A stretch of 64,000 nt of DNA from Roseimicrobium gellanilyticum (GTDB lineage Bacteria > Verrucomicrobiota > Verrucomicrobiia > Verrucomicrobiales > Verrucomicrobiaceae), in assembly GCF_003315205.1 (NCBI RefSeq), contig NZ_QNRR01000007.1:186001-250000 (forward strand), in the 5' to 3' direction. A program made the position numbers and the translations under genes. The notes under the pieces were generated by a model. It was given only the letters and a program-made list of their open reading frames with translations, was not told the origin of the DNA and ran no database searches. Positions 16,513 through 25,501 of this stretch are shown here, piece by piece; positions within the stretch are counted from its first letter, which is position 1, and every line of letters begins with the position of its first letter.

Positions 16513-18072
16513 TCATTCTGCGCGGCGCCACAACTCCAGCACTCCGCCTTCGAAGGGGATGGAAAACTTTTCCAGTCCGGTGACATCCTCAGGCCCAATG
16601 GCGTTTTCAAACTTCAGCACGCCGGTATCGAGCTTTCGCTTCAGAAACAGGCTCTCCACATTTTCGATCACGCGTGGCGCAGGTTCTCCTGCGAGTTGCA
16701 CGGTCACATGATAGGGCGGTTGTTGTTTGACGCGGCCAAGAATCGTGGAGCGTACCCAGCCCAGACTGCGGTTGTGCGACCACACCTGGGCGAGCCACGT
16801 GGGTGTATCCACTCCTGATGCGGTGAGGTTCAGGGGCGAGAAAGTGCGCTGCAATCCACGAGCCTCCAGGGCTTTGCGCAGCGAGCGATCTGTCGTTATC
16901 TCCCAGAGGGTCTTCCCTTCCTGCGTCTTCAGATTCACGTCCGCGCCGCGGTCCAGCAGTGCGAGGGCAATCTTCGCACGATTGCCTTGTGCGGAATCCA
17001 CCAGGGGCTCCGTCTGGCCGGGATGCGTTGCCTTGGGTGAGGCGCCCTTCTCCAGAAGCCAGAGCGCGAGGTCCTCATTCCCCGCGCGGATGGCAGCATT
17101 GAGCGGGGTGGCTTTGAAGATATGCTCTTGTGAGCCACCCATGGAGTGCACCATGGCAGTCTGGGTTTCGAGCGCGCTGATGTCAGCTCCTTTGGAAAGC
17201 AACAGCTCGACTACCGCCTGGCGGTCTGCGCGCTTCGAACGGGCGGCGGTGCAGAGTGGGAGCTTGCCGTGAGGTTCCGGCGCAGTGAGTTTCGCGCCCT
17301 TCTCAAGAAACAGCTCGATCAGTGGAATCGAACCATGGGTCAGGGCCTCTTCGAATGCGGATACGCCGACGTTCGAAAGCAGCATGGGATCCGCACCGTG
17401 TTCCAACATTGTCTTCGCAGACGAGAGAGTCCTGGCCGCTGCTTCTACTTCGTCAATGCTTAGAGTGTGCTGGGCGTAGTGCTGTGACGGCTTGATTACA
17501 AGATTCAGAAGGGGGGTGCCGTTGGAGTCCATCGCATTCGGTGATTCTCCCGTATCAAGCAGCAGGCCGAGAATATTCGCGGCGCGATAGTTCGCCGCAT
17601 CCACAATGAATCCGTTCTCTCCTTCATTGAGCCGCGCTCTGACAAAGTCAGCATCATCCTCCTTGTACGCGGCTTCCAGTTTGTCATATGGAGTCGGTTG
17701 TAAACTCGTGGCTACAATGACGGCAAAGGATCCCACTCCCCAAACGACGGTGAGCGGCGCCACGATGAGCCCGCGCCACGAGTGCAGCATGGCCACGCAG
17801 ATGGTCGTCTTCACCGCCAGCCACACAACCACGGCGAGTACGCCGCCGAAGATGGGCAGACCCCAGAGCATGCTCCACGCGAAGTAGTCTGGATTCTCCG
17901 AAATCCAGCTCAAGGCAATGGTCCACACCAGCACCGTGGGCACATTGATGCACAGCGCGATGAGCAGGCTGTACTTCCACGAAACGCGGCCCAGCCACTT
18001 GATGAGAGGCCACTCGATGACTGCCATCACCAGAGCGACCAGGGTGAAGACGAGGAGGATGGCGCCACTCAT
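16513..18072 (-). CDS. Membrane-anchored ankyrin-repeat protein
   Basis: The 519-residue protein has four hydrophobic segments in the first 130 residues (e.g. LLVFTLVALVMAVI, YSLLIALCINVPTVL). Roughly residues 130-400 carry about six ankyrin-type repeats, seen in AANILGLLLDTGESPNAMDS, PLIELFLEKGAKL, VVELLLSKGADI, LALWLLEKGASP and IALALLDRGADVNLKTQEGK. The C-terminal 110 residues form a small beta-rich domain with no family match. It probably mediates protein binding on the cytoplasmic face. It begins two bases after the preceding secreted protein, implying translational coupling. Confidence 0.85.
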   Translation of the reverse strand: MSGAILLVFTLVALVMAVIEWPLIKWLGRVSWKYSLLIALCINVPTVLVWTIALSWISENPDYFAWSMLWGLPIFGGVLAVVVWLAVKTTICVAMLHSWRGLIVAPLTVVWGVGSFAVIVATSLQPTPYDKLEAAYKEDDADFVRARLNEGENGFIVDAANYRAANILGLLLDTGESPNAMDSNGTPLLNLVIKPSQHYAQHTLSIDEVEAAARTLSSAKTMLEHGADPMLLSNVGVSAFEEALTHGSIPLIELFLEKGAKLTAPEPHGKLPLCTAARSKRADRQAVVELLLSKGADISALETQTAMVHSMGGSQEHIFKATPLNAAIRAGNEDLALWLLEKGASPKATHPGQTEPLVDSAQGNRAKIALALLDRGADVNLKTQEGKTLWEITTDRSLRKALEARGLQRTFSPLNLTASGVDTPTWLAQVWSHNRSLGWVRSTILGRVKQQPPYHVTVQLAGEPAPRVIENVESLFLKRKLDTGVLKFENAIGPEDVTGLEKFSIPFEGGVLELWRRAE

Positions 18073-18074
18073 GG

Positions 18075-19088
18075 TCAGTTGGTGCTGGCTTTGGGTTCTT
18101 CGCTGTCTCCTTCGCCCGGGACTGTGCCGAGCACGCGGATCTTACCGGTCTTCACATCCAGCAGACGGAAGGTCTTCTTTCCATCCTCATCGCTGTGCGC
18201 GAGGAAGAAGACCTTGGTCTCATCTGCCGAGGAGCAGAGATTGAAAATGGTGGCCAGCGATTCCTTGATGGGAATGACCTTGAGTGACTGCAGCGTGGTG
18301 GTTGCTTGTTTCCACCGTGCTGAAACGCCTGCTGGCAGCTTCTCCATGTCCGTGCCCGGCTTGGGCATCTGTACCAGGAAAGCTTCCACTTCATTCGCAA
18401 CTGTCATCACCAGCGATTTCCCCGCAGGCGCAATGTCCATGAGGGTGAATGACGAGCCGGGGTTGTTCGCTTCGTATTGAAGAACAGCGAGCGGCGCGGC
18501 GCGCCATGCGTCCAGGGAGAGCCCTTCGTCCACGATGCTTGCCATCCCTGCCCAGAGGTCGCTGTCACTGGAGAAGAAGAAGCTCCCTTCGGCATCAAAC
18601 ACAGCGGAGAACATGGCGGGTGCATCCTTCGCATCGACAAGCTCCGTCTCGCCCTTCGGCAGGGCTTTCAGATGGAATGCGCTGTCTGTCTCAGACTCGC
18701 CTCCGAAGACCTCCATGAGCACATCGCCGGATGCAGGATTCGCATTGATGTCCATCAAGTCACCGTGCTCCAGGGTGAGGACCTTCTTTGCGCTTTCGCC
18801 GCCGGGCTTCCAGAGGAAAAGCTTCTTGGAAGTGGAGAGCCAGAATTGACCTTCGCTTGCCGGCGAGAGGGACTGCAAGTCTTCGCCATCGACCTGCTTG
18901 CCGAGATCAATCACGGTGGTCTTGCCATCAGCGAGGGACACGGACCACACCTTGGCCCCCTCATGAGGGATGGCGATGACGGATTTCCCGTCCTCTGTAA
19001 AAGCAGCCTCAGCCGCGGGGAGGGGAGTGGTGGAAACGTGACCGCACAAGGCGGCCGCCAGCAGCGCAGAAGCAAGAGGCCTCATGCG
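18075..19088 (-). CDS. Exported beta-propeller-like protein
   Basis: The start is ambiguous: the ATG at 19088 gives a signal peptide ending near LPAAEA, while an in-frame ATG at 19121 adds a possible lipobox (LLAGC). The remaining 310 residues show short repeating strands with DGKSVIAIPHEGAKVWSVSL, EGQFWLSTSKKLFLWKPGG, and KVFFLAHSDEDGKKTF, consistent with a WD40/YVTN-like propeller. Function unknown. The gene sits in a leftward group just downstream of the FAD oxidoreductase and two bases upstream of the ankyrin gene. Confidence 0.65.
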   Translation of the reverse strand, partial: RMRPLASALLAAALCGHVSTTPLPAAEAAFTEDGKSVIAIPHEGAKVWSVSLADGKTTVIDLGKQVDGEDLQSLSPASEGQFWLSTSKKLFLWKPGGESAKKVLTLEHGDLMDINANPASGDVLMEVFGGESETDSAFHLKALPKGETELVDAKDAPAMFSAVFDAEGSFFFSSDSDLWAGMASIVDEGLSLDAWRAAPLAVLQYEANNPGSSFTLMDIAPAGKSLVMTVANEVEAFLVQMPKPGTDMEKLPAGVSARWKQATTTLQSLKVIPIKESLATIFNLCSSADETKVFFLAHSDEDGKKTFRLLDVKTGKIRVLGTVPGEGDSEEPKASTN

Positions 19089-19133
19089 GCACGAGGTGGC
19101 GCAACCCGCGAGAAGCGTCAAATCAATGTTGCG

Positions 19134-20372
19134 TCAGCGTTTGTGTGCACGCGCATTGCCCCCATGCCGGTCGAAGCGATAGAGGTCACCATAGGCATTG
19201 GTCTTGCCCAGAAATTGGTCGCGGAGAATCTCCGCCGCGAGCACACTGTAGGTGATGCCGTTGCCTCCGAACCCAAGCGCAAATGACGCGTGGGGAAACT
19301 CGGGTATCTGACCGATGTACGCCAGTCCATCTTCAGTCTCCCCGAACGTACCCGCCCAGCAGAATGCAGGTTCAAGAGGGATGTGTGGAAAGAGGTGCCG
19401 GAACTTGCGTTTCAAGGTCGCAGACTTCTTCGCGATCATGGCATCGCGCTTCTCGGGATCACGGAAGTCTTCATCTTCGCCTCCAATCAGCACACGATGA
19501 TCGTCCGTGGTGCGAATGTAGAGATACGGGTCCGCTTTTTCCCAGAGCAGACAGTTGTCATGCCAGAGATGTCTTCCCGCGGTCAAGGGTTCGCTCACGA
19601 AGGCGAAGGTGCTGTGCAGTTTCACGAGTTTGCGATCGCTGAGCTGCTGGAACTCATATCCCGTGGCGAAGATGATGTGCTTCGCGCGAATGGTGCAGTC
19701 GCGATTGGTCTTCACCAGCACCTGCCTGCCACGGACCTTGTACTCCATGACCTCCGTGCGATCGAAGATACGCAGACCGAAGTCCGCCTGCGCTTTCTCC
19801 AGCAAGCGATGCGTGAGGCGGAAGGCGTCCACCTGCGCTCCATCCCTGGAATAGAGTGCGCACGGCCGCTGGAACTTCATGTGCCTCTTCACCTCCCGCG
19901 CGCTCCACCAATCAATCTCAAATCCCGCCTCCTTGCGCGCGGCGAACTCACGCTTCATGAAGGCGGTGTCGCTGGCACGCTTCGCCATGAAGAGGCTTGG
20001 TTTCAGTGAGAATCCACAGTGGTCATCCAGCCTCTGCGTCAGCTCACGCAGCTTGTAGATGGCATCCCTGCAGGAGTGGTAGCAGCGCTGCGCCGTTTCC
20101 GTTCCGAAGCGTTCCTGCAACTCGACGAGCGGCGTGTCGATTTCATACTGCAGCAGAGCCGTGCTGGCCGAGGTGCTGCCCCAGCCGATGTCCCGGCGAT
20201 CCAGCACCACGGTGGAAACGCCCGCTTCTGCGATATGATATCCCACCAGCGCTCCCGTGATGCCGCCTCCAACGACGACCACGTCACACCGCACGTCTCC
20301 ATCGAGTGCAGGAAAGGCATTCAGAATGCCATTGCGAACAAGCCAGAAGGCGTGGCCAGAGCGGAGGTCCAT
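19134..20372 (-). CDS. FAD-dependent oxidoreductase of the DAO (amino-acid/glycerol-3-P dehydrogenase) family
   Basis: The 412-residue flavoenzyme has an N-terminal Rossmann fold DVVVVGGGITGALVGYHIAE (residues 30-49), and GSTSASTALLQYEIDTPL, which is typical of DAO-fold enzymes close to glycine/D-amino-acid oxidases and YgaF-like proteins. An HIIFATGYEF segment and the final FGGNGITYSVLAAEIL complete the FAD site. The substrate cannot be assigned. The ATG lies four bases from an inverted repeat (20376-20404). Confidence 0.85.
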   Translation of the reverse strand: MDLRSGHAFWLVRNGILNAFPALDGDVRCDVVVVGGGITGALVGYHIAEAGVSTVVLDRRDIGWGSTSASTALLQYEIDTPLVELQERFGTETAQRCYHSCRDAIYKLRELTQRLDDHCGFSLKPSLFMAKRASDTAFMKREFAARKEAGFEIDWWSAREVKRHMKFQRPCALYSRDGAQVDAFRLTHRLLEKAQADFGLRIFDRTEVMEYKVRGRQVLVKTNRDCTIRAKHIIFATGYEFQQLSDRKLVKLHSTFAFVSEPLTAGRHLWHDNCLLWEKADPYLYIRTTDDHRVLIGGEDEDFRDPEKRDAMIAKKSATLKRKFRHLFPHIPLEPAFCWAGTFGETEDGLAYIGQIPEFPHASFALGFGGNGITYSVLAAEILRDQFLGKTNAYGDLYRFDRHGGNARAHKR

Positions 20373-20375
20373 GAG

Positions 20376-20404
20376 GTGTGCTGCCTATGAATTCGGCAGC
20401 ACAC
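20376..20404. promoter_or_regulatory. 10-bp perfect inverted repeat just before the FAD oxidoreductase start
   Basis: GTGTGCTGCC (20376-20385) and GGCAGCACAC (20395-20404) are perfect inverted copies separated by nine bases. The repeat ends four bases from the start codon of the oxidoreductase, so the folded RNA would cover its ribosome-binding region. It may be an operator or an attenuator-like hairpin. It has no T-run and is not a standard terminator. Confidence 0.5.
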
Positions 20405-20452
20405 TGGCCCGTGCGTGTTTGACCCTGGAAGTTTGCTCCAGCTTAATGTTGT

Positions 20453-21502
20453 TTAACCCAACAACCCCCGCAGCATGGGAATCATCTGGACGTACAGGCT
20501 CTGGCCACCGAGGCGGCTGAGCTGTTCGGTGATGAGTTCCACATCGGTGACGAGGTCCGCTGGAAGCATCTGTTCATGGTGATGGCCACCGATGCTGACA
20601 TCTGTCTTGATGTAGGCGGTGCCACAATCGCGAGATACCTTGAAGCACGCATTGTCTGAGCACAGGGTCACGGACTGCACGGCTTCGTTGCCGCTGCTTT
20701 CCGTGAGCTGCACCTCGATCACCTGGCCCTCAGGCTGCTGGAGGCGGATGCTGCCATTCTCCGCGCCCAGGGTGCATTTCAGGCGCACGCCCAGCCACGC
20801 GACAAGGAGCAGCGCGCTGATGCGCTGGCCGGGACAGTGGCTGACTTCCATTTTCTTCAGCTTCGGAAGCTCTGCGAGCGCGGTCGCGTCTGAGAAGCAG
20901 GAGGCAATGGCCGTGCGGAAGAGGTGCGAGCGCAGCCAGCTCAGGTCATACACGCGGAACTTTGAGGTCTTCTCCGTCAGTGCCGTGTGCAGGATGGCCA
21001 TGTCACGAGCGGGGTCGCTCCAGGTCGCGCTGTCAAAGAACAGCAGGTCCATCACGCTGTAGAAGCGCTCGTTGAAGTTCGAACTCAGCTCACCCTGCCA
21101 CCAGCAGAAGAGGGGAAGGTCGGAATCCAGGTGTGCGAAGACGATGTTCCGCACCTGGTTCATGTTGCCCCCTTCGAGGACGAAGGAGACCTGCTCGCTG
21201 CACACAGACTTGTGTCCTTCGTGAAGCTGGCAGTGGGCCGTGACCCAGGCGCGGGCCTTGGGTTCACCATCTGAGGGCAGGACCAGAATCAGGAGACCAC
21301 GGCAGGCATGTTCCAGCGTGATTTCTTCAAGGCGCCTGGTGTTGTCATCCAGAGACTCGGGGTCCTCGCTGTAGATGGCGAAGTTCATGAGCGAGGCCTT
21401 GGTCCTCGCTTCATCCTGGCCCCAGAGCTCCTTCAGGGCCTTGTCCACGCGTCCAAGCGGGACTTCCTGACCGAGTGTGGAAGTGTCGAGTGCGATGCTC
21501 AT
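20453..21502 (-). CDS. opcA: OpcA-type glucose-6-phosphate dehydrogenase assembly protein
   Basis: This 349-residue protein matches OpcA, an activator/assembly factor of glucose-6-phosphate dehydrogenase. Characteristic segments are KASLMNFAIYSED, LEHACRGLLILVLP, and DLPLFCWWQGELS. The start is set at the ATG at 21502; an in-frame ATG at 21589 would read through a structured repeat and is unlikely. zwf lies upstream on the same strand, consistent with one operon. A structured element of about 144 bases sits between them, so coupling may be loose. Confidence 0.9.
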   Translation of the reverse strand: MSIALDTSTLGQEVPLGRVDKALKELWGQDEARTKASLMNFAIYSEDPESLDDNTRRLEEITLEHACRGLLILVLPSDGEPKARAWVTAHCQLHEGHKSVCSEQVSFVLEGGNMNQVRNIVFAHLDSDLPLFCWWQGELSSNFNERFYSVMDLLFFDSATWSDPARDMAILHTALTEKTSKFRVYDLSWLRSHLFRTAIASCFSDATALAELPKLKKMEVSHCPGQRISALLLVAWLGVRLKCTLGAENGSIRLQQPEGQVIEVQLTESSGNEAVQSVTLCSDNACFKVSRDCGTAYIKTDVSIGGHHHEQMLPADLVTDVELITEQLSRLGGQSLYVQMIPMLRGLLG

Positions 21503-21515
21503 GACGGGAAACGGA

Positions 21516-21659
21516 GTTGAGAGCTTATGGTTGAAAGTTGAGAGACTGATGAAGAGCTGTTTCAAGCTGGCCGGTATGCTCCTCCACAAAAGCTGAGCAT
21601 TCCGGCTCGGAACGTTCCTGCATTTTCAGACTCTCAACACTCATCTAACAACTCTCAAC
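21516..21659. repeat. Structured intergenic element between zwf and opcA (element D)
   Basis: Outer arms 21516-21549 and 21626-21659 are imperfect inverted copies (26 of 34 positions) starting GTTGAGAG. An inner hairpin pairs CCGGTATGCTC (21571-21581) with GAGCATTCCGG (21595-21605) at 10 of 11 positions. The left arm shares the TTATGGTnGAnnGTTGAnAGnCTGA pattern with element C at 46248-46385, so the two belong to one repeat family. It carries no gene. Confidence 0.7.
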
Positions 21660-21685
21660 CCATGTCTGTATAAGTTACTTACGCG

Positions 21686-23224
21686 TCAAAGGCGGCGCCA
21701 TACACGGCCGTCTGCCTGCAGGAGTTCATCTGCTTCCTTGGGACCCCAGGAGCCGGCGGGATACTCGCACATGGGCGGGGGATTGCCGGACTTGTGCCAG
21801 GCGTTCTCGAGTTCATCGATGAAGGCCCATGCGTTCTCCACTTCGTCGCGACGGGCGAAGAGGGTGGCGTCACCCGCCATGGCATCCAGCAGGAGGCGCT
21901 CATACGCTTCCGGGCTGGCCTTGCCGAAGCTGGTGCTGTAGCGGAAGTCCATCTTCACCGGCTGCATGAGGAGCTGCACGCCGGGGAGCTTCGAGAGCAT
22001 GCGGAGGGAGATGCCTTCATCCGGCTGGATGCGAATCACCAGCACGTTGCGCGTGCCACGCTGTTGCAGGGTGGGGAAGGGGACCTGGGGTGGCGCCTTG
22101 AAGTGGATGGAGATCTCCGTGGCCTTCTTCGGGAGTTGCTTGCCCACGCGCATGTAGAAGGGCACGCCCTGCCAGCGCCACGTGTCCACAAAGAGGCGCA
22201 GGGCCACATAGGACTCCGTCTTGGACTCGGGATTCACACGGTCTTCCTGGCGGTAGCCCACACGCTCCACGCCATCCACGCTGCCCGCAGTGTACTGGGC
22301 GCGCACGATGTTCTTTGCCACTTCCTCCGGTCCCTTGTAGCGACGCAGGGAGCGGATGACCTTCACCTTCTCATCACGCACGGCATCGGCGCCGAGGTCG
22401 CTCGGGGGTTCCATGGCCACGAGGCTGAGAAGCTGGAAGAGGTGATTCTGCACCATGTCACGCAGGGCGCCGGCGGTGTCGTAGTAACCACCGCGGCCGC
22501 CTTCCATGCCCAGATTCTCCGCGCAGGTGATTTGCACGTGGTCGATGTAGGTGCTGTTCCACAGCGGCTCGAACATCACGTTGGCGAAGCGCAGCACCAT
22601 GATGTTCTGCGCGGTCTCCTTGCCGAGGTAGTGGTCGATGCGGTAGGTGTCCTTTTCCGCGAAGACGTCATTCACGACCTGGTTCAGGTGGCGGGCGGTC
22701 TTGAGATCCTTGCCAAAGGGCTTCTCGCACACCACGCGGGCCCACTTGCCCTCGGGGCCTTCGTTCAGGCCGCTCTGCTTGAGCATGAGCATGATTTCAT
22801 CGAAGAATTCCGGAGCGCTCGCGAGGTAGAAAAGTCGGTTGGCAGGCACGCCGCGCTCTTCGTCAAACTTGTCGAGCAGGGCCTTCAGGGACTTGTAGCC
22901 TTCCAGGTCCTGGAACTCGCTCTTGTGGTAGTGGATGCTCGCTCCAAAGCTGGCCCAGAGAGCGGGATCATGTCCCTGGCGGGAGTGCTTCTTGTTCGCC
23001 TCTTCCAGCTCAGCGCGGAATCCCTCGTCCGTTTTGTCGCGCCGGGCAAAGCCGACCACCTTGGCCTGCGGGGGAAGGTCGCCGCCTGCGGCCAGGTTGT
23101 AGAGCGCCGGGATGAGCTTGCGATGCGTCAGGTCGCCGGTGGCGCCGAAGATGACCACGGTGCAGGGCTCCGCGCGGTGGCGCTGGATGAGCGTTTCCTG
23201 GAAGGGATTTTCGAGTTCTGACAT
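21686..23224 (-). CDS. zwf: Glucose-6-phosphate 1-dehydrogenase
   Basis: This 512-residue enzyme oxidises glucose 6-phosphate with NADP, the first step of the oxidative pentose phosphate pathway. Visible hallmarks are the nucleotide-binding GATGDLTHRKLIPALYN, the substrate motif RIDHYLGKETAQNI with the active-site His, and IDHVQITCAENLG. The start is the ATG at 23224, because the longer frame to 23305 adds unconserved residues. It is followed by opcA on the same strand. Confidence 0.97.
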   Translation of the reverse strand: MSELENPFQETLIQRHRAEPCTVVIFGATGDLTHRKLIPALYNLAAGGDLPPQAKVVGFARRDKTDEGFRAELEEANKKHSRQGHDPALWASFGASIHYHKSEFQDLEGYKSLKALLDKFDEERGVPANRLFYLASAPEFFDEIMLMLKQSGLNEGPEGKWARVVCEKPFGKDLKTARHLNQVVNDVFAEKDTYRIDHYLGKETAQNIMVLRFANVMFEPLWNSTYIDHVQITCAENLGMEGGRGGYYDTAGALRDMVQNHLFQLLSLVAMEPPSDLGADAVRDEKVKVIRSLRRYKGPEEVAKNIVRAQYTAGSVDGVERVGYRQEDRVNPESKTESYVALRLFVDTWRWQGVPFYMRVGKQLPKKATEISIHFKAPPQVPFPTLQQRGTRNVLVIRIQPDEGISLRMLSKLPGVQLLMQPVKMDFRYSTSFGKASPEAYERLLLDAMAGDATLFARRDEVENAWAFIDELENAWHKSGNPPPMCEYPAGSWGPKEADELLQADGRVWRRL

Positions 23225-23378
23225 GGAGTGTGTGCTGACGGGGGATGCCGCCGCGGGAAGCCAGCAGCGGGTGGGCAGACTAGCCCGACCCCCTGCAATG
23301 CGCAACTCACGAGGGCGTTAGATGCAAGCAGGGACCATGAAAGCAATTCATAGGCCGGATGAGGGGAAGAAGACCGTT

Positions 23379-24104
23379 TCAGGCCCCGTCGAAGTTCTCT
23401 TTGATGACCCCACCCAGGTCGCTCAGAAGCTTGTCACAAGCACCCGTGTAGGAGGAGCCGTGCATCACGGCGAGCGTTTGCGGCTTCAACTCCGCAAGCC
23501 GGCGCAGGACACCCTCCGTCTGCCGGGTGTAGGGCATGTAGCCGGAAAGTGGACCTTGGTTCAGGCGGGACATGGCCTCGCGGGTACGGTCGATGAGGTC
23601 CGCCTCCGTGAGCGCTTCGGTGTTTCCGAAATGGTGGAAGAGGTCCGAGCAGAATAGGGTCTTCTGGGTCTCCTCGAACAATACGCCTGCGTCCCAACCG
23701 TGCGGGATGTGGGGTGACTGGTGGAAGCGGAAGCGGTACTTGCCGGTGGTGAGCACATCATCCTGTGTCATGCCGCGGGCGGGGCGGGCGGAAAAATCAT
23801 CCACCGTCACCAGCTTGCCCACGAGGGTACACACAGGCTGGGCCTGCGGAGCAACTTGGAACCAGTCATTCAAGGAACCACACTCGTCGGACTCAAAGTG
23901 GCTCCAGCCAATCCACTTGAGCGTGGCAGGGTCGATGATACTGGCGACCGCATCCTTCAGCAGCGGGAACATGGCCCTCAACCCCGTGTGGAAGAGCAAG
24001 GGCTCCTCATCGCGCACCAGGAAGTGGTTGAACTGCATGTCGTAGTCCTGGGCGTAAACCGAGAGGCGAAACACGTCGGGTGCGATTTCATCAATGGCAG
24101 TCAT
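23379..24104 (-). CDS. MBL-fold, FprA/ODP-like metalloprotein
   Basis: The 241-residue protein has a metallo-beta-lactamase fold close to the oxygen/NO-reducing diiron flavoproteins. It begins IAPDVFRLSVYAQDYDMQFNH, with an early LFHTG. Metal-binding motifs are HFESDECGS, matching the HxExD pattern. Then come SPHIPHGWDAG and LFCSDLFHHFG, with a final VMHGSS. There is no flavodoxin domain, so it is a stand-alone lactamase-type module. It could bind a diiron site, but its substrate is unknown. Confidence 0.8.
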   Translation of the reverse strand: MTAIDEIAPDVFRLSVYAQDYDMQFNHFLVRDEEPLLFHTGLRAMFPLLKDAVASIIDPATLKWIGWSHFESDECGSLNDWFQVAPQAQPVCTLVGKLVTVDDFSARPARGMTQDDVLTTGKYRFRFHQSPHIPHGWDAGVLFEETQKTLFCSDLFHHFGNTEALTEADLIDRTREAMSRLNQGPLSGYMPYTRQTEGVLRRLAELKPQTLAVMHGSSYTGACDKLLSDLGGVIKENFDGA

Positions 24105-24407
24105 GGTGGAGGCGGGTGAGAGCGCAGTGAATGTGGAGCACGAGAGCTTTGTCGATCAGTGCCGGGAGTCGAGTGAAAAAGTATGACAGGTCCGGATGTG
24201 AAACGTTGGTGGTGTGCAGGGGTTGGTTCAGGGCATGAAGGGGGGAAGCAAACTGCATTGGATTCAACGCAGAGGCACAGAGACGCAGAGGAACTTCGGA
24301 GACTGAGGGAACGGCGACTTGGTCACCTGCCATGACTTGTGTCGGGGGAGGCAGAGACGACTGGGCGACATTCATTCCACCTTGCTACTCCGGTGCCTCT
24401 CGCTTCC
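24105..24407. other. Divergent intergenic region between the MBL and BASS genes
   Basis: The stretch carries the promoters of both neighbours. The only structure seen is the short repeat at 24267-24291. An open frame that would extend the BASS gene upstream to 24339 is judged non-coding. Confidence 0.5.
24267..24291. repeat. Short imperfect direct repeat of the CGCAGAGG type
   Basis: CGCAGAGG occurs twice within 25 bases, linked by CACAGAGA. Similar CAGAGGCACAGAGA-type intergenic repeats are familiar from several bacterial phyla, but only one copy was seen here. Confidence 0.4.
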
Positions 24408-25457
24408 ATGCAGGTTCGTATCCCTCTCCTTACCTCAAGCTCTGATTTGAAACCTGCTGCTGCATCACCGCCCGTTCACTGGCTGCGCGCCAATGGCTTC
24501 ATCATCGGACTGGGCTTGGCTGTGCTGCTGGCCTTCCTCCTTCCGGGGCCGGGTTCGCGGCATGGCGTGTTGCATCCGGACATCCTCAACAACGTCGGCA
24601 TCGCCACCATCCTGTTCCTGCAGGGGCTCTCGCTGGCGATGGAGAGGGTGAAGAGTGGTGCTGCCAATTGGCGGCTGCACCTCGTCATTCAGGCTTTCAC
24701 GTTCCTGATTTTCCCCTTGGTGGGATTGGGTTTGAACTACGTCTTGCCAAAAGTTTGGGGTTCGGTGCCTCCGCCTATTCTGGATGGTTTCTTGTATCTC
24801 TGTGTGCTGCCTTCCACCATCTCCACGTCGGTAGTCCTCACTGCCGTGGCGCGCGGAAATACAGCAGGCGCACTCTTCAATGCGGCTCTATCAAACATCA
24901 TCGGTGTCGTCATCACGCCGGTGCTGGTGCACCTGCTCATGCAGCGTAGCGGTGCTGGTGCGGCGATGGAATTCGGACCCCTGCTGCTGAAGATCTCGCT
25001 GCTCACGCTGCTGCCGTTTGGTCTCGGCATGTTGCTGCGTCCACGGCTCAAGGATTGGGTAGATGCGCACAAGAAGTGGAGCACCCGTATCTCGAATGGC
25101 ATCATCCTCTTCATCGTGTACACGGCCTTCTGCGATTCCATCGAGGAAGACATCTGGCATCGTCATGGAGCGTGGCTCACCATTCAAACCATTGCCGTGG
25201 TGATGGTGCTCTTCACTCTGGTGTCACTGCTGGTGCACATCTCCTGCCGCGCGCTGAAGCTGAATCGCGAGGACTACATCGCCGCCTACTTCTGCTCGGT
25301 GAAGAAGACGCTCGCCATGGGCGTGCCGCTGGCGATGCTCATCTTTGGAGAGCGCGCGGACCTTTCGCTGATCCTGCTGCCCATCATGTTCTACCATCCG
25401 CTCCAGTTGTTCATCAACGGACTGCTTGCCAATCAGTGGGCGAAGCGACCAGGGTGA
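24408..25457 (+). CDS. Bile-acid:sodium-symporter-like (BASS/SBF-like) membrane transporter
   Basis: Starting from the ATG at 24408 gives 349 residues with nine to ten hydrophobic segments. Features of the SBF-like family include FIIGLGLAVLLAFLLPGPG, NVGIATILFLQGLSLA, LPSTISTSVVLTAVARGN (the core crossover region) and FCSVKKTLAMGVPLAML. It resembles the eukaryote-to-bacteria SLC10A7 group. The substrate could be an organic anion, with sodium as co-ion. The LamG gene follows 44 bases later on the same strand. Confidence 0.85.
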   Translation: MQVRIPLLTSSSDLKPAAASPPVHWLRANGFIIGLGLAVLLAFLLPGPGSRHGVLHPDILNNVGIATILFLQGLSLAMERVKSGAANWRLHLVIQAFTFLIFPLVGLGLNYVLPKVWGSVPPPILDGFLYLCVLPSTISTSVVLTAVARGNTAGALFNAALSNIIGVVITPVLVHLLMQRSGAGAAMEFGPLLLKISLLTLLPFGLGMLLRPRLKDWVDAHKKWSTRISNGIILFIVYTAFCDSIEEDIWHRHGAWLTIQTIAVVMVLFTLVSLLVHISCRALKLNREDYIAAYFCSVKKTLAMGVPLAMLIFGERADLSLILLPIMFYHPLQLFINGLLANQWAKRPG

Positions 25458-25501
25458 GACGGACTTGTGGAACGTGGCGATTGTTCCAGAGTGGGGCCGT
25501 C

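Noticed and set aside
21794-23221. 475-codon plus frame opposite zwf
   Set aside because: The minus strand has all G6PDH motifs; the plus frame is an antisense shadow.
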